Positions 1 through 7,544 of a stretch of DNA of 14,350 nucleotides are shown here, piece by piece. A program made the translations under genes and the position numbers. Below the pieces are notes generated by a model that searched no databases, was not told the origin of the DNA, and was given only the letters and a program-made list of their open reading frames with translations. The stretch lies in contig JAHIJU010000321.1 of the NCBI GenBank assembly GCA_018898235.1, positions 1 to 14,350 on the forward strand, written 5' to 3'. The stretch's first letter is position 1, and each line of letters opens with the position of its first letter. The stretch comes from Actinomycetota bacterium (lineage in GTDB: Bacteria > Actinomycetota > Actinomycetes > Actinomycetales > Cellulomonadaceae).

Positions 1-1
1 C

Positions 2-427
2 ACCGGCTCGGTGCTCATGTCGTGCGAGGCGCACCCGCTCATGACGGTCGTGGCGAACGAGATCGAGCGCCAGGACACCATCGGCGGCGCATGCTCGAAG
101 GAGTCGAACACCCTGCGATACGGGCACCACACGCTCGCCCACCACGCCTGCCGCGAGAACTTCCTGCTGGAGGGCGCCAAGCACGGGCTCGGCCCACGCG
201 ACCTGGTGTCGAACATCAACTGGTTCATGAACGTGCCGGTCGGCGAGGACGGCACGCTGGGGATCGTCGACGGGATGTCGGCCCCCGGCAAGCGCGTCGC
301 GCTGCGGGCCGAGCGCGACGTGCTCGTCGTGGTCTCGAACTGCCCCCAGGTCAACAACCCGTGCAACGACTTCAACCCGACCCCGCTGCGGATGATCGTC
401 ACGGCACCGGCCGAGGCCCGCCCGTGA
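2..427 (+). CDS. DUF1989 protein, probable carboxyguanidine deiminase subunit (5' truncated)
   Basis: The frame is open from the left edge, so the N-terminus is missing; about 141 residues remain before TGA 425-427. The sequence shows conserved features of the urea carboxylase-associated (DUF1989) family: a GGACSKESN stretch, a His/Cys-rich segment ending in HHACRENFL, then NINWFMNVPV and NCPQVNNPCN followed by NPTP near the C-terminus. Family knowledge: these proteins occur as pairs beside a urea/guanidine carboxylase. The pair has been reassigned as carboxyguanidine deiminase (CgdAB), which releases ammonia from carboxyguanidine and gives allophanate in the cytoplasm. The stop overlaps the GTG start of allophanate hydrolase by 4 nt, which fits direct product hand-over in one operon. 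The partner subunit and the carboxylase would lie left of the window and are not seen. I cannot say firmly which of the two subunits this is. Family call is strong; the exact reaction is inferred. Confidence 0.85.
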   Translation, partial: TGSVLMSCEAHPLMTVVANEIERQDTIGGACSKESNTLRYGHHTLAHHACRENFLLEGAKHGLGPRDLVSNINWFMNVPVGEDGTLGIVDGMSAPGKRVALRAERDVLVVVSNCPQVNNPCNDFNPTPLRMIVTAPAEARP

Positions 428-2145
428 CCGCCCGCGCGGCCGTCGAGGGGTTCGCCGCCGCACTGGCCGCAGCCGACCGGCCGGAGGTGTGGATCCACCT
501 GCGTCCGCTCGAGGAGCTGGTCCGCGAGGCCGACGAGCTCGACGCCGCGGTCGCCGCGGGCGCGGTGGCACCGCTGACCGGTCGCCTGCTCGCGGTCAAG
601 GACAACATCGACGTCGCGGGCTGCCCGACCACCGCGGCCGCACCGAGCTACGCGTACGCGCCCACCGCTGATGCCCCGGCGGTCGCCCGGCTGCGCGCGG
701 CCGGCGCGCTGGTCGTCGGCAAGACGAACCTCGACCAGTTCGCCACGGGGCTGGTCGGCACGCGCTCGCCGTACGGCGCGGTGCGGCACGCGCAGGACCC
801 GACCCGGATCTCGGGCGGCTCGAGCTCGGGCTCGGCCGTCGCGGTGGCCCTGGGGCTCGTGGACCTCGCGCTGGGCACCGACACCGCGGGCTCGGGCCGC
901 GTGCCCGCCGCCCTGCACGGGCTGTGGGGCCTCAAGCCGACCCGCGGCCTGGTCCCGACGACCGGCGTCGTCCCGGCCTGCGCGTCGCTGGACTGCGTGA
1001 CGGTGTTCGCCCGCGAGCCGCAGCTCGCCGCGCAGGCGCTCGCACTGATGGCCGGACCTGACGGCATCGACCCGCTCGCATCGCGCCCACGCACCCGGCC
1101 CGCGGACGGCGGCGTCCTCGTGGTGCCACCGGCCGACGAGCTCGACGGCCTTGCACCGGGCTGGCGGGAGCAGTTCGGCGATGTGGTTGCCGCCGCGCGC
1201 GCGGCCGGTCTGCGCGTGCAGGAGCGCAGCATCGCCCCGCTGCTCGACGCCGCCGCGATGCTCTACGAGTCGTCGTTCGTCGCCGAGCGGTACGCGGCCG
1301 TCGGTGCGCACGTCGACGCCGTGCTCGCCGCGGGCGGCGCGGGGCTCGACCCGACGGTCGCCGCCATCGTGCACGCCGCCGGCGGGTACTCCGCCGCCCA
1401 GCTCTTCGCCGACCAGCGCACGTTGGCCGTGCGGGCGATGGCAGCGCGTGAGGTGCTCGCCGACGCCGTGGCGGTGCTCACGCCGACGACCACCTGGCAC
1501 CCGACGCTCGAGCAGGTCGAGGCCGACCCGGTGGGCGCGAACGCCCGCATGGGCCGGTACACGAACTTCGCGAACCTGCTCGACCTGGCGGCGGTCGCGT
1601 TCCCGGCCGGGCAGGTCGCCGGGCTGCCGTTCGGGGCCATGCTCACCGGCCCGGCGTTCGGCGACGAGCGGCTGCTGGAGGTCGCCCGGCGCATCCGCGC
1701 ACGACTGGTCGGGCCCCGCGTCGAGGCGGCCGGCCCGGCGCCGGTCGGCGACCCGACGGACGTCCCGCTGCTCGTCGTCGGGGCGCACCGCAGCGGGCAG
1801 CCCCTCAACCATGAGCTCACCGACCGCGGCGCGCGGCTCGTCGGCCTGGTCGAGACGGCACCGCGCTACCGCCTGCACGCGCTCGCCACCGAGCCACCCA
1901 AGCCGGGGCTCGTACGCGTGGCCGAGGACGGCGTGGCGATCGTGGGCGAGCTGTGGCGACTGTCGCGCGCGGGCCTGGGCGACCTCCTCGTCACCCTGCC
2001 ATCCCCGATGACGCTCGGGACGGTGCAGCTCGCGGACGGGTCGAGGGTCACCGGCTTCGGCTGCGAGCCGATCGCGCTCGCGGGTGCGGCCGACATCAGC
2101 GCGGACCGGGACTGGGTCACGTGGGTCTCGGCCAGCCGCGGCTGA
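424..2145 (+). CDS. atzF: allophanate hydrolase
   Basis: This 573-residue amidase-signature enzyme hydrolyses allophanate to ammonia and CO2, the last step of guanidine, urea, biuret or triazine nitrogen use. The Ser-cisSer-Lys triad is readable: Lys59 in AVKDNID, cis-Ser133 in the GGSSSGSA loop, and nucleophile Ser157 in GTDTAGSG. The spacings (74 and 24 residues) match those known for AtzF. The amidase domain covers roughly residues 1-435. A C-terminal domain of about 125 residues, from VPLLVVGAH to the end, is the extra domain typical of full allophanate hydrolases, so the protein is complete. The start is GTG 424, chosen because it overlaps the upstream stop (GTGA), has GAGG at 413-416, and begins the family homology. 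The frame stays open further upstream, but only as a shadow of the DUF1989 gene. It is translationally coupled to that gene. No urea carboxylase is fused or present in the window. Confidence 0.95.
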   Translation: MTARAAVEGFAAALAAADRPEVWIHLRPLEELVREADELDAAVAAGAVAPLTGRLLAVKDNIDVAGCPTTAAAPSYAYAPTADAPAVARLRAAGALVVGKTNLDQFATGLVGTRSPYGAVRHAQDPTRISGGSSSGSAVAVALGLVDLALGTDTAGSGRVPAALHGLWGLKPTRGLVPTTGVVPACASLDCVTVFAREPQLAAQALALMAGPDGIDPLASRPRTRPADGGVLVVPPADELDGLAPGWREQFGDVVAAARAAGLRVQERSIAPLLDAAAMLYESSFVAERYAAVGAHVDAVLAAGGAGLDPTVAAIVHAAGGYSAAQLFADQRTLAVRAMAAREVLADAVAVLTPTTTWHPTLEQVEADPVGANARMGRYTNFANLLDLAAVAFPAGQVAGLPFGAMLTGPAFGDERLLEVARRIRARLVGPRVEAAGPAPVGDPTDVPLLVVGAHRSGQPLNHELTDRGARLVGLVETAPRYRLHALATEPPKPGLVRVAEDGVAIVGELWRLSRAGLGDLLVTLPSPMTLGTVQLADGSRVTGFGCEPIALAGAADISADRDWVTWVSASRG

Positions 2146-2178
2146 CCACGAAACGTGCCCGACACACAACGCCGCACA

Positions 2179-2204
2179 GAACTTAACTATTGACCGATAG
2201 GTTC
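2179..2204 (+). promoter_or_regulatory. promoter/operator with inverted repeat upstream of the transporter operon
   Basis: The 91-nt gap between atzF and the binding-protein gene holds a conspicuously AT-rich stretch. Within it GAACTTA (2179-2185) and TAGGTTC (2198-2204) form an inverted repeat with one mismatch across a 12-nt spacer. TAGGTT (2198-2203) also fits a -10 hexamer (TAnnnT), which would put transcription start near 2210 and leave a leader of about 27 nt; no good -35 is visible at 16-18 nt. The right-hand 11 nt (CCGATAGGTTC) recur exactly at 11278-11288 in front of the amidohydrolase gene. I read it as a regulator site overlapping a promoter; the regulator is unknown and not in the window. 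Confidence 0.55.
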
Positions 2205-2224
2205 CCTCTCGCCGCCGCCCCGAC

Positions 2225-2230
2225 AAGGAG
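2225..2230 (+). promoter_or_regulatory. ribosome binding site fixing a GTG start
   Basis: AAGGAG lies 6 nt before GTG 2237. It decides the start of the binding-protein gene, which then begins with a well-formed lipoprotein signal peptide. Confidence 0.8.
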
Positions 2231-2236
2231 ATCGAC

Positions 2237-3817
2237 GTGAACACTCGCACGTACCTGGCTGCCGCGACCACCGCCGCAGCCCTCGCCCTCACCCTGAGCG
2301 CATGCTCCAGCTCGCCCGGCTCGCTGCCCGGGCAGTCGACCGGGACCTCGACCGCCGCCGACGCCACCCTCACGCTCGGGCTGACCTCGGACATCTCGAC
2401 GCCCGACCCGAGCTCGGCCTACAGCGGGTCGGAGCTCAACCTCGTGCTCGGCGCGTACGAGGGCCTGGTGAAGTACCAGACCGGAGTCGACAAGGCCGAG
2501 ATCGTCCCGTCGCTCGCCACCACGTGGACCGTCTCCCCCGACGGCCTGACCTATACGTTCACGCTCCGTCCCGGCGTGACGTTCCATGACGGGACGCCGC
2601 TGACCTCGGCGGCAGTCAAGCCGTCCGTCGACCGTGCCGCCACCGTCGGCGCCAAGGGCCCCGGCTACATGGTCGCGGGCATCAAGGACATCACCACCCC
2701 CGACGACGCGACCGTCGTCCTCACCCTGGGCGCGCCCAACTCGGCGTTCCTCGACTACCTGGCGTCGCCGTTCGGCCTCAAGCTCATCTCGCCCGCGGCG
2801 ATCACCGCGCACGCCGACGACGAGAAGTGGTTCGCCACGCACGACGCCGGAACCGGCCCCTACGAGTACGGCACCTTCGACGCGGGCGTGCGCTACGAGC
2901 TCACCGCCTCCCCGACGTACTGGGGCACGGCCGGCGGCTACCACGCCATCGACTTCTCCATCGTCGACTCCACGAACACCATCCAGCTCCAGCTCGGCAG
3001 CGGTGAGCTCGACGGCTACGTCGGCTCGGGCAACAAACCCCTGTTCGACGCCCTCGCGACCACCAAGGACGTGTCCGTCACGCGCTACCCGTCGATGATG
3101 GCGCCCGTCGTGTTCGTCAACCCGGGCGCACCGGGGCTCGGCGACCAGGCGACGCGCGCGGCCCTCATCGGAGGCGTCGACTGGAAGTCCATCGTCTCGA
3201 ACGTCTACGGCGACCTGGCCACCGCCTCCACCGGGGTGTTCCCCGCCTCGATGGTGCCCGCCGCCGACAACGTCGACGCGATCACGCCCGACGCCAAGGG
3301 CCTCGCGGGGCTGGCGACCGGCGCCCTGGCCGGCCAGAAGATCACCATCGGGTACCCGAGCTTCGTGCCGGGCGCGCAGGAGATCTCCGACTCACTCGTC
3401 GCCCAGCTCAACACCGCCGGCATCACCGCCCAGTCCGTGGGCTACGAGTCCAGCGCGTACTGGTCGACGATGTACGACCCGACCAAGGCACCGTCCATGA
3501 CGCTGTTCTCGGCCTTCCCCGACGCGGCACACCCCGACACCTGGGCCCGGCTGCTCTACTCCGCCAAGGGCGGGCTCAACATGTTCGGCGGTCAGGTCGA
3601 CGGGCTCGACGCCACGCTCGACCGGGCGCTCGTCACCGGCGACACGTCGGCCTACGCCGCGGTCGCCCACGACGTGAGCGCCTCGGGGCTGTGGCACACG
3701 CTGGCCGACCTCAAGGTCAACGCGGCGTTCCGGGACTCGGTCCACGGCGCCGACAAGGCCAGCTACCCGGTGCTGGGCATCACGCTCGACCTGACCAAGC
3801 TCAGCCCGGCGAGCTGA
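2237..3817 (+). CDS. ABC transporter solute-binding lipoprotein, family 5 (DppA/OppA type)
   Basis: This 526-residue extracytoplasmic receptor captures the substrate and delivers it to the permeases encoded downstream. Residues 1-22 form a signal peptide with an Ala/Leu-rich core and a lipobox LSAC, so Cys23 is the predicted lipidated residue anchoring it to the outer face of the membrane. A Ser/Gly/Thr-rich linker follows (about 24-42). Family-5 hallmarks are clear: GAYEGLVKYQ (72-81), VPSLATTWTVSPDG then FTLRPGVTFHDGTP (about 90-121), and later GTGPYEY with SPTYWG. Length is normal for the family (500-600). Family knowledge: such receptors bind peptides, but also nickel, opines, sugars and other small solutes, so peptide uptake should not be assumed. 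It is the first gene of the operon, directly behind the promoter/operator, and is separated from the ATPase gene by a strong hairpin. The substrate is unknown; neighbouring hydrolases suggest an amide- or ureide-like compound (inference). Confidence 0.93.
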   Translation: MNTRTYLAAATTAAALALTLSACSSSPGSLPGQSTGTSTAADATLTLGLTSDISTPDPSSAYSGSELNLVLGAYEGLVKYQTGVDKAEIVPSLATTWTVSPDGLTYTFTLRPGVTFHDGTPLTSAAVKPSVDRAATVGAKGPGYMVAGIKDITTPDDATVVLTLGAPNSAFLDYLASPFGLKLISPAAITAHADDEKWFATHDAGTGPYEYGTFDAGVRYELTASPTYWGTAGGYHAIDFSIVDSTNTIQLQLGSGELDGYVGSGNKPLFDALATTKDVSVTRYPSMMAPVVFVNPGAPGLGDQATRAALIGGVDWKSIVSNVYGDLATASTGVFPASMVPAADNVDAITPDAKGLAGLATGALAGQKITIGYPSFVPGAQEISDSLVAQLNTAGITAQSVGYESSAYWSTMYDPTKAPSMTLFSAFPDAAHPDTWARLLYSAKGGLNMFGGQVDGLDATLDRALVTGDTSAYAAVAHDVSASGLWHTLADLKVNAAFRDSVHGADKASYPVLGITLDLTKLSPAS

Positions 3818-3822
3818 CGACC

Positions 3823-3865
3823 CTCCGGGCGGCGGCGGAGTCCCCCGAACCGCCGCCGCCCGGAG
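3823..3865 (+). terminator. intra-operon GC hairpin after the binding-protein gene
   Basis: Six nt after the stop codon, CTCCGGGCGGCGGCGG (3823-3838) pairs perfectly with CCGCCGCCGCCCGGAG (3850-3865): 16 bp, almost all GC, with an 11-nt loop. There is no T-tract, so it is not a canonical intrinsic terminator. Lying between the receptor gene and the ATPase gene, it is well placed to attenuate read-through or to protect the 3' end of a short receptor mRNA, giving receptor excess over the membrane complex. The structure is seen; its role is inferred. Confidence 0.7.
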
Positions 3866-3923
3866 CCCGGCCCGGCACCCGCCCGCCGCACACCCCGACC
3901 GACCCGATGCCCGAGGAGGGCCG

Positions 3924-5645
3924 ATGACCACCGCGCCGCTCGCCCTGTCGGTGCAGGACCTCACCGTCACGTACCGCTCCCGTGGCCGCGTCGTGCGCGC
4001 CGTGCAGGACGTCACGCTCGACCTGGCGCCCGGCCGGTGCCTCGGCCTGGTCGGCGAGTCCGGCTCCGGGAAGTCGACCATCGGCGCCGCCGTGCAAGGC
4101 ATCCTGCCCACCGACGGAAGCGCCACCGCGACCGGAACGCTCGCGATCGGCGGCCGCACCCTCGTGCCGATCACCGACCCCGCCTGGCGCCAGGTACGCG
4201 GGCGCGAGGTCACCACGGTCTTCCAGGACCCGATGCGCACACTCGACCCGACGATGACGATCGGGCACATGCTCGACCGGTACACCGGGTCCGCCGCCGC
4301 CTCGGTCGAGGCGCTCGACCGCGTGCAGATCCGCGGCGCACGCGATGTGCTGCGGACCTACCCCCACCAGCTGTCGGGCGGCATGCGTCAGCGAGTCATG
4401 ATCGCGCTCGCCCTGGCCCGCGGCCCACGGCTGCTCGTGGCCGACGAACCCACGACCGCACTCGACGTCTCCGTGCAGGCCGAGGTACTGCGCGTGCTGC
4501 GCGACGCCGCCGAGGGCGCCGGCTGCGCGGTGCTGTTCGTCACGCACGACCTGGGCGTCGCGCGCAGCATGTGCGACGAGATCGCCGTCATGCACGAGGG
4601 CCGCGTCGTCGAGTCCGGCCCCGCCGACCAGGTCATCTCGGATCCGCGCGAGCCCTACACGCGCCGGCTCATGGCCTCGCGGATCACGCTCGAGACCGAC
4701 GTCACGCGGCCCGCGGGCCCGCCCGACGCCGCCGTCGCCGCCTCGATGGCCGACGCGCTGCGCACCCAGGGGCGCGACGACACGGGTCTGGCGGACGCGT
4801 GGACCGCCGGAACCCTGACCTGGGCGCGGTTCACCGGCGAGACGGCGGCGGTCGGTGCGGCGTCCGACCGCACGCAGGTGCGACTCGTCAGCCGCGTGAC
4901 GCTGCCGTCGCTGAGCGTCAACCAGGTCGACAAGACCTACGTCACGCGCCGGCTCGGTCGGGCGGTGGCCAAGAAGGTCCTCACCGACGTCTCGTTCGAG
5001 ATCAGGTACCGCGAGTCCGTCGCACTGGTCGGCGAATCAGGGTCCGGCAAGTCGACCCTGCTGCGGATCGCGGCCGGGATCGAGACCGTCGACTCCGGCA
5101 CCGTCAGCGCCCAGGGCGTCGCGGGCGAGGGAACCCAGGTCGTGTTCCAGGACGCGGGTGCCTCCCTCACACCGTGGCGCACGGTCGAGCAGCTCCTGGC
5201 CGAGCGGATCGCGCACACCCGCAGCGGACGCAGTCTCACCCGCGCAGCCCAGCGCGACCTGGCGCGGGACACACTCGAGCTCGTCGGCCTCGACGCGTCC
5301 GTGCTCGAGGCGCGGCCCACCCAGCTGTCGGGCGGGCAGCAGCAGCGCGTCGCCATCGCGCGCGCCGTCGTCGTGCCGCCATCCGTGCTGCTGTGCGACG
5401 AACCGACCAGCGCGCTCGACGTCTCCGTCGCGTGCTCCGTGCTCAACCTCGTCAACCTGCTGCGGCACTCGCTCGGCATCTCGGTGATGTTCGTGACGCA
5501 CGACCTGGCCGCCGCCCGCCTGGTCGCCGACCGCGTCCTGGTGATGACCGAGGGTCGCATCGTCGAGGAGGTCGCCGCGGCGACGCTCGCCGAGGACATG
5601 ACCACCCCCTACGGCCGGAGGCTCGTCGATGCCGTTCTCGCGTAA
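3924..5645 (+). CDS. ABC transporter ATPase, two fused nucleotide-binding domains (DppD-DppF type)
   Basis: One 573-residue protein supplies both ATP-hydrolysing domains of the importer at the cytoplasmic membrane face. Domain 1 (about 5-250) has Walker A GESGSGKST (44-52), signature LSGGMRQR (150-157), Walker B LLVADEP with Glu175, and the switch His208 in FVTHDL. Domain 2 (about 330-570) repeats this: Walker A at 370-378, signature LSGGQQQR (468-475), Walker B LLCDEP with Glu493, and His526. Both sites look catalytically intact. A linker of about 75 residues, rich in Ala, Thr and Asp, joins them. In many bacteria these are two genes; the fusion is common in actinomycetes and fixes a one-to-one domain ratio. 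The ATG is set by GAGGAGG at 3913-3919. The gap to the receptor gene is 106 nt and holds the hairpin. The gene overlaps the next permease by 17 nt, consistent with translational coupling. Confidence 0.95.
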   Translation: MTTAPLALSVQDLTVTYRSRGRVVRAVQDVTLDLAPGRCLGLVGESGSGKSTIGAAVQGILPTDGSATATGTLAIGGRTLVPITDPAWRQVRGREVTTVFQDPMRTLDPTMTIGHMLDRYTGSAAASVEALDRVQIRGARDVLRTYPHQLSGGMRQRVMIALALARGPRLLVADEPTTALDVSVQAEVLRVLRDAAEGAGCAVLFVTHDLGVARSMCDEIAVMHEGRVVESGPADQVISDPREPYTRRLMASRITLETDVTRPAGPPDAAVAASMADALRTQGRDDTGLADAWTAGTLTWARFTGETAAVGAASDRTQVRLVSRVTLPSLSVNQVDKTYVTRRLGRAVAKKVLTDVSFEIRYRESVALVGESGSGKSTLLRIAAGIETVDSGTVSAQGVAGEGTQVVFQDAGASLTPWRTVEQLLAERIAHTRSGRSLTRAAQRDLARDTLELVGLDASVLEARPTQLSGGQQQRVAIARAVVVPPSVLLCDEPTSALDVSVACSVLNLVNLLRHSLGISVMFVTHDLAAARLVADRVLVMTEGRIVEEVAAATLAEDMTTPYGRRLVDAVLA

Positions 5646-6534
5646 GGCCACGCTCGAGCGCCGCACCGCGGACCTGGCGGCCACGGGCGACGAGCCGGCC
5701 GCCACCTCACCCAAGGACGGCGCCTGGGCCGGGATGGGCCGGGCCGAGCGCGCCGCGCTGATCGCCGGATCGCTCGTCGTGCTCGCAGCCCTCGTCGGCC
5801 CGGCCCTCAGCCCGTACTCGGTCATCATCCCCTCCGGCGCGCCGCTGCTGGCCCCCGGGTCGGCGGGTCACCTGTTCGGCACCGACGCACTCGGCATGGA
5901 CCTCGGCACCCGACTGCTCGCGGGCATGCAGCGCAGCCTCGGCGCCGCGCTGGCCGTCACCCTGGTCGCCGCCGTGCTCGGATCGTTCATCGGCGTCGTC
6001 GCCGGCTTCTTCGGCGGCGTGCTCGACACCGTCCTCATGCGCGTGACAGACCTGTTCCTGGCCTTCCCGGCAACGATCATCGCCATGGCACTGGCCGCAG
6101 CCCTCGGCCAGTCCCTCGGCTCGGCGATCGTCGGCATCACGGTCGTCTGGTGGCCGCTGTACGCCCGGCTCGTGCGCGGAGAGGTCCGACGGGTCGCGAC
6201 ACTCCCCCACGTCCTGGCCGCCCGGGTGAGCGGCGTGCGCGGCTGGCGGCTGCTGGCCCGGCACGTCGTTCCGGCGGTCACTCCGACGATCGCGGTCACC
6301 GCGAGCCTCGACATCGGCGCCGTCATCATGACACTGGCCGCCCTGTCGTTCATCGGGCTCGGTACCCCCGCGCCGGCCCCGGAGCTCGGCCGGATGGCGT
6401 CGGACGGCATGAAGTACTTCCTCAACTCCTGGTGGGTCGCCGTGCTGCCCAGCCTCGCCATCGGCCTGCTGGCCTTCCTCTTCAACTATGCGGGTGACGC
6501 GCTGCGCGCCGCCCTGCGCCGCACGGGGGTCTGA
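5629..6534 (+). CDS. ABC transporter permease, DppC type
   Basis: This 301-residue inner-membrane subunit forms half of the translocation channel. After a polar N-terminal tail (about 1-40) comes a first membrane helix (about 42-60), then the DppC-family segment HLFGTDALGMDLGTRLLAG (about 81-99) and hydrophobic helices near 104-128, 141-160, 165-178, 224-244 and 269-287. The cytoplasmic coupling loop lies around 197-214 (ARVSGVRGW then RHVVP). The motif APELGRM (250-256) after the fifth helix is also family-typical. The ATG at 5629 lies inside the end of the ATPase gene and has GGAGG at 5617-5621, 7 nt away, which supports this start despite the 17-nt overlap. In many operons the DppB-type gene comes first; here the order is C then B, behind the ATPase. 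Confidence 0.93.
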   Translation: MPFSRKATLERRTADLAATGDEPAATSPKDGAWAGMGRAERAALIAGSLVVLAALVGPALSPYSVIIPSGAPLLAPGSAGHLFGTDALGMDLGTRLLAGMQRSLGAALAVTLVAAVLGSFIGVVAGFFGGVLDTVLMRVTDLFLAFPATIIAMALAAALGQSLGSAIVGITVVWWPLYARLVRGEVRRVATLPHVLAARVSGVRGWRLLARHVVPAVTPTIAVTASLDIGAVIMTLAALSFIGLGTPAPAPELGRMASDGMKYFLNSWWVAVLPSLAIGLLAFLFNYAGDALRAALRRTGV

Positions 6535-6536
6535 CC

Positions 6537-7535
6537 ATGGCTGCCTTCGCCCTGCGCCGACTCGGCGCCCTGCTCGTCGTCCTGTTCTTCCTCACCATCA
6601 CGGTGTTCGTGCTCGGCAAGGTCGGCGACGCGGACCCCGTGCGTACGTACATCGGCGTCAACGCGACGCCCGCGCAGGTCGCCGCGGCGCGTGTCGAGCT
6701 CGGGCTGGACGACCCGGTGCCGGTCCAGTTCTGGCACTTCGCCACCGGTCTGGTCACCGGCGACCTCGGCATCTCGCTGTCCACCAAGCGGCCGATCGCC
6801 GACGACCTGTCGACCGCGCTGCCCGCGACGCTCGAGCTCGCCGGCGCGGCGATCGTGCTCACCGTGATCATCGGGGTCCTGCTCTCCGCGCTCTACTCCC
6901 GCCCCGGGCGGGTCGGCGCCGCACTGCGCCTCGTGTTCTTCTCCCTCGCGTCGGCCCCGACGTTCCTCATCGCGATGGTCTCGGTGCTCGTGTTCTACCG
7001 GTGGGCCGGTGGCCTGCTGCCCGCCGCCGGGCGCAGCTCCTACGGCCCGTACCCGGACGGCACTGGCTTCTACGTGCTCGACGGCCTGCTGCACGGCAGC
7101 CCGCAGTACGCCTGGGACGCCGTGCGCCACCTGGTGCTTCCCGCGCTCGCCGCCTCGATCGGCGCTGGCGTGGCCCTGGCCCGGGTGCTGGCGGACGGGA
7201 TGACGTCGGCGATGGCCTCACCCTGGGCCCGCACCGCCCGCTCGCTCGGTGAGCGCGAGGGCACCATCCTGCGCCGGCACGCGCTGCGCAACGCCTCGTC
7301 ACCCGGGCTCTCGTTGCTCGCCGTGCAGGCGGGCTTCATGGTCTCCAGCCTCGTGGTCATCGAGCAGGTGTTCAGCTGGAAGGGCCTCGGCTCGTACCTG
7401 TCCACCGCCATCGGCGTCGGCGATTTCACGGTCATCGCCACCGTGTGCCTCGTCCTGGGCACGGTCTACGTCGTCCTCAACACGGTGACGGACATCGTCC
7501 TGGCCGCCGTCGACCCCCGTATCCGTCTCTCCTAG
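6537..7535 (+). CDS. ABC transporter permease, DppB type
   Basis: This 332-residue membrane subunit is the second half of the translocation channel. It starts with the family-typical FALRRLGALLVVLFFL helix (about 4-27), followed by an extracytoplasmic stretch with LGLDDPVPVQFWHF (about 55-68) and GDLGISLSTKRPI (75-87). Further helices lie near 100-120, 132-154, 198-215, 260-280 and 297-325. The coupling loop is at about 234-253 (ARSLGEREGTILRRHALRNA), and the protein ends in the diagnostic DPRIRLS. The ATG is 2 nt after the stop of the DppC gene, so the two permeases are certainly co-translated. Its TAG stop is embedded in the Shine-Dalgarno sequence of the next hydrolase gene. Together with the receptor and fused ATPase it completes a full importer: one receptor, one fused ATPase and two permeases. 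Confidence 0.93.
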   Translation: MAAFALRRLGALLVVLFFLTITVFVLGKVGDADPVRTYIGVNATPAQVAAARVELGLDDPVPVQFWHFATGLVTGDLGISLSTKRPIADDLSTALPATLELAGAAIVLTVIIGVLLSALYSRPGRVGAALRLVFFSLASAPTFLIAMVSVLVFYRWAGGLLPAAGRSSYGPYPDGTGFYVLDGLLHGSPQYAWDAVRHLVLPALAASIGAGVALARVLADGMTSAMASPWARTARSLGEREGTILRRHALRNASSPGLSLLAVQAGFMVSSLVVIEQVFSWKGLGSYLSTAIGVGDFTVIATVCLVLGTVYVVLNTVTDIVLAAVDPRIRLS

Positions 7536-7539
7536 GAGG
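7533..7539 (+). promoter_or_regulatory. ribosome binding site overlapping the upstream stop codon
   Basis: TAGGAGG contains the TAG stop of the DppB-type gene and sits 5 nt before GTG 7545. This near-consensus site decides the GTG start of the first cysteine hydrolase and ties its translation to termination of the permease. Confidence 0.8.
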
Positions 7540-7544
7540 CCGCC

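Noticed and set aside
22..423. Upstream in-frame extension of the allophanate hydrolase
   Set aside because: The frame is open but its product is Arg/Pro-rich and unlike any amidase; the same bases encode a recognisable DUF1989 protein in another frame. GTG 424 fits the overlap and the family start.
2133..2144. CAGCCGCGGCTG palindrome at the end of atzF as a terminator
   Set aside because: It has no loop, lies within the last codons and has no following T-tract; short GC palindromes are expected by chance here.
2146..2236. Guanidine or other riboswitch in the leader of the importer operon
   Set aside because: The gap is only 91 nt, the predicted leader is about 27 nt, and none of the conserved guanidine aptamer segments I know were recognisable.
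4037..5761. Long plus-strand frame inside the fused ATPase gene
   Set aside because: The product is Arg/Pro-rich without motifs, while the overlapping frame carries two complete sets of ABC ATPase motifs.
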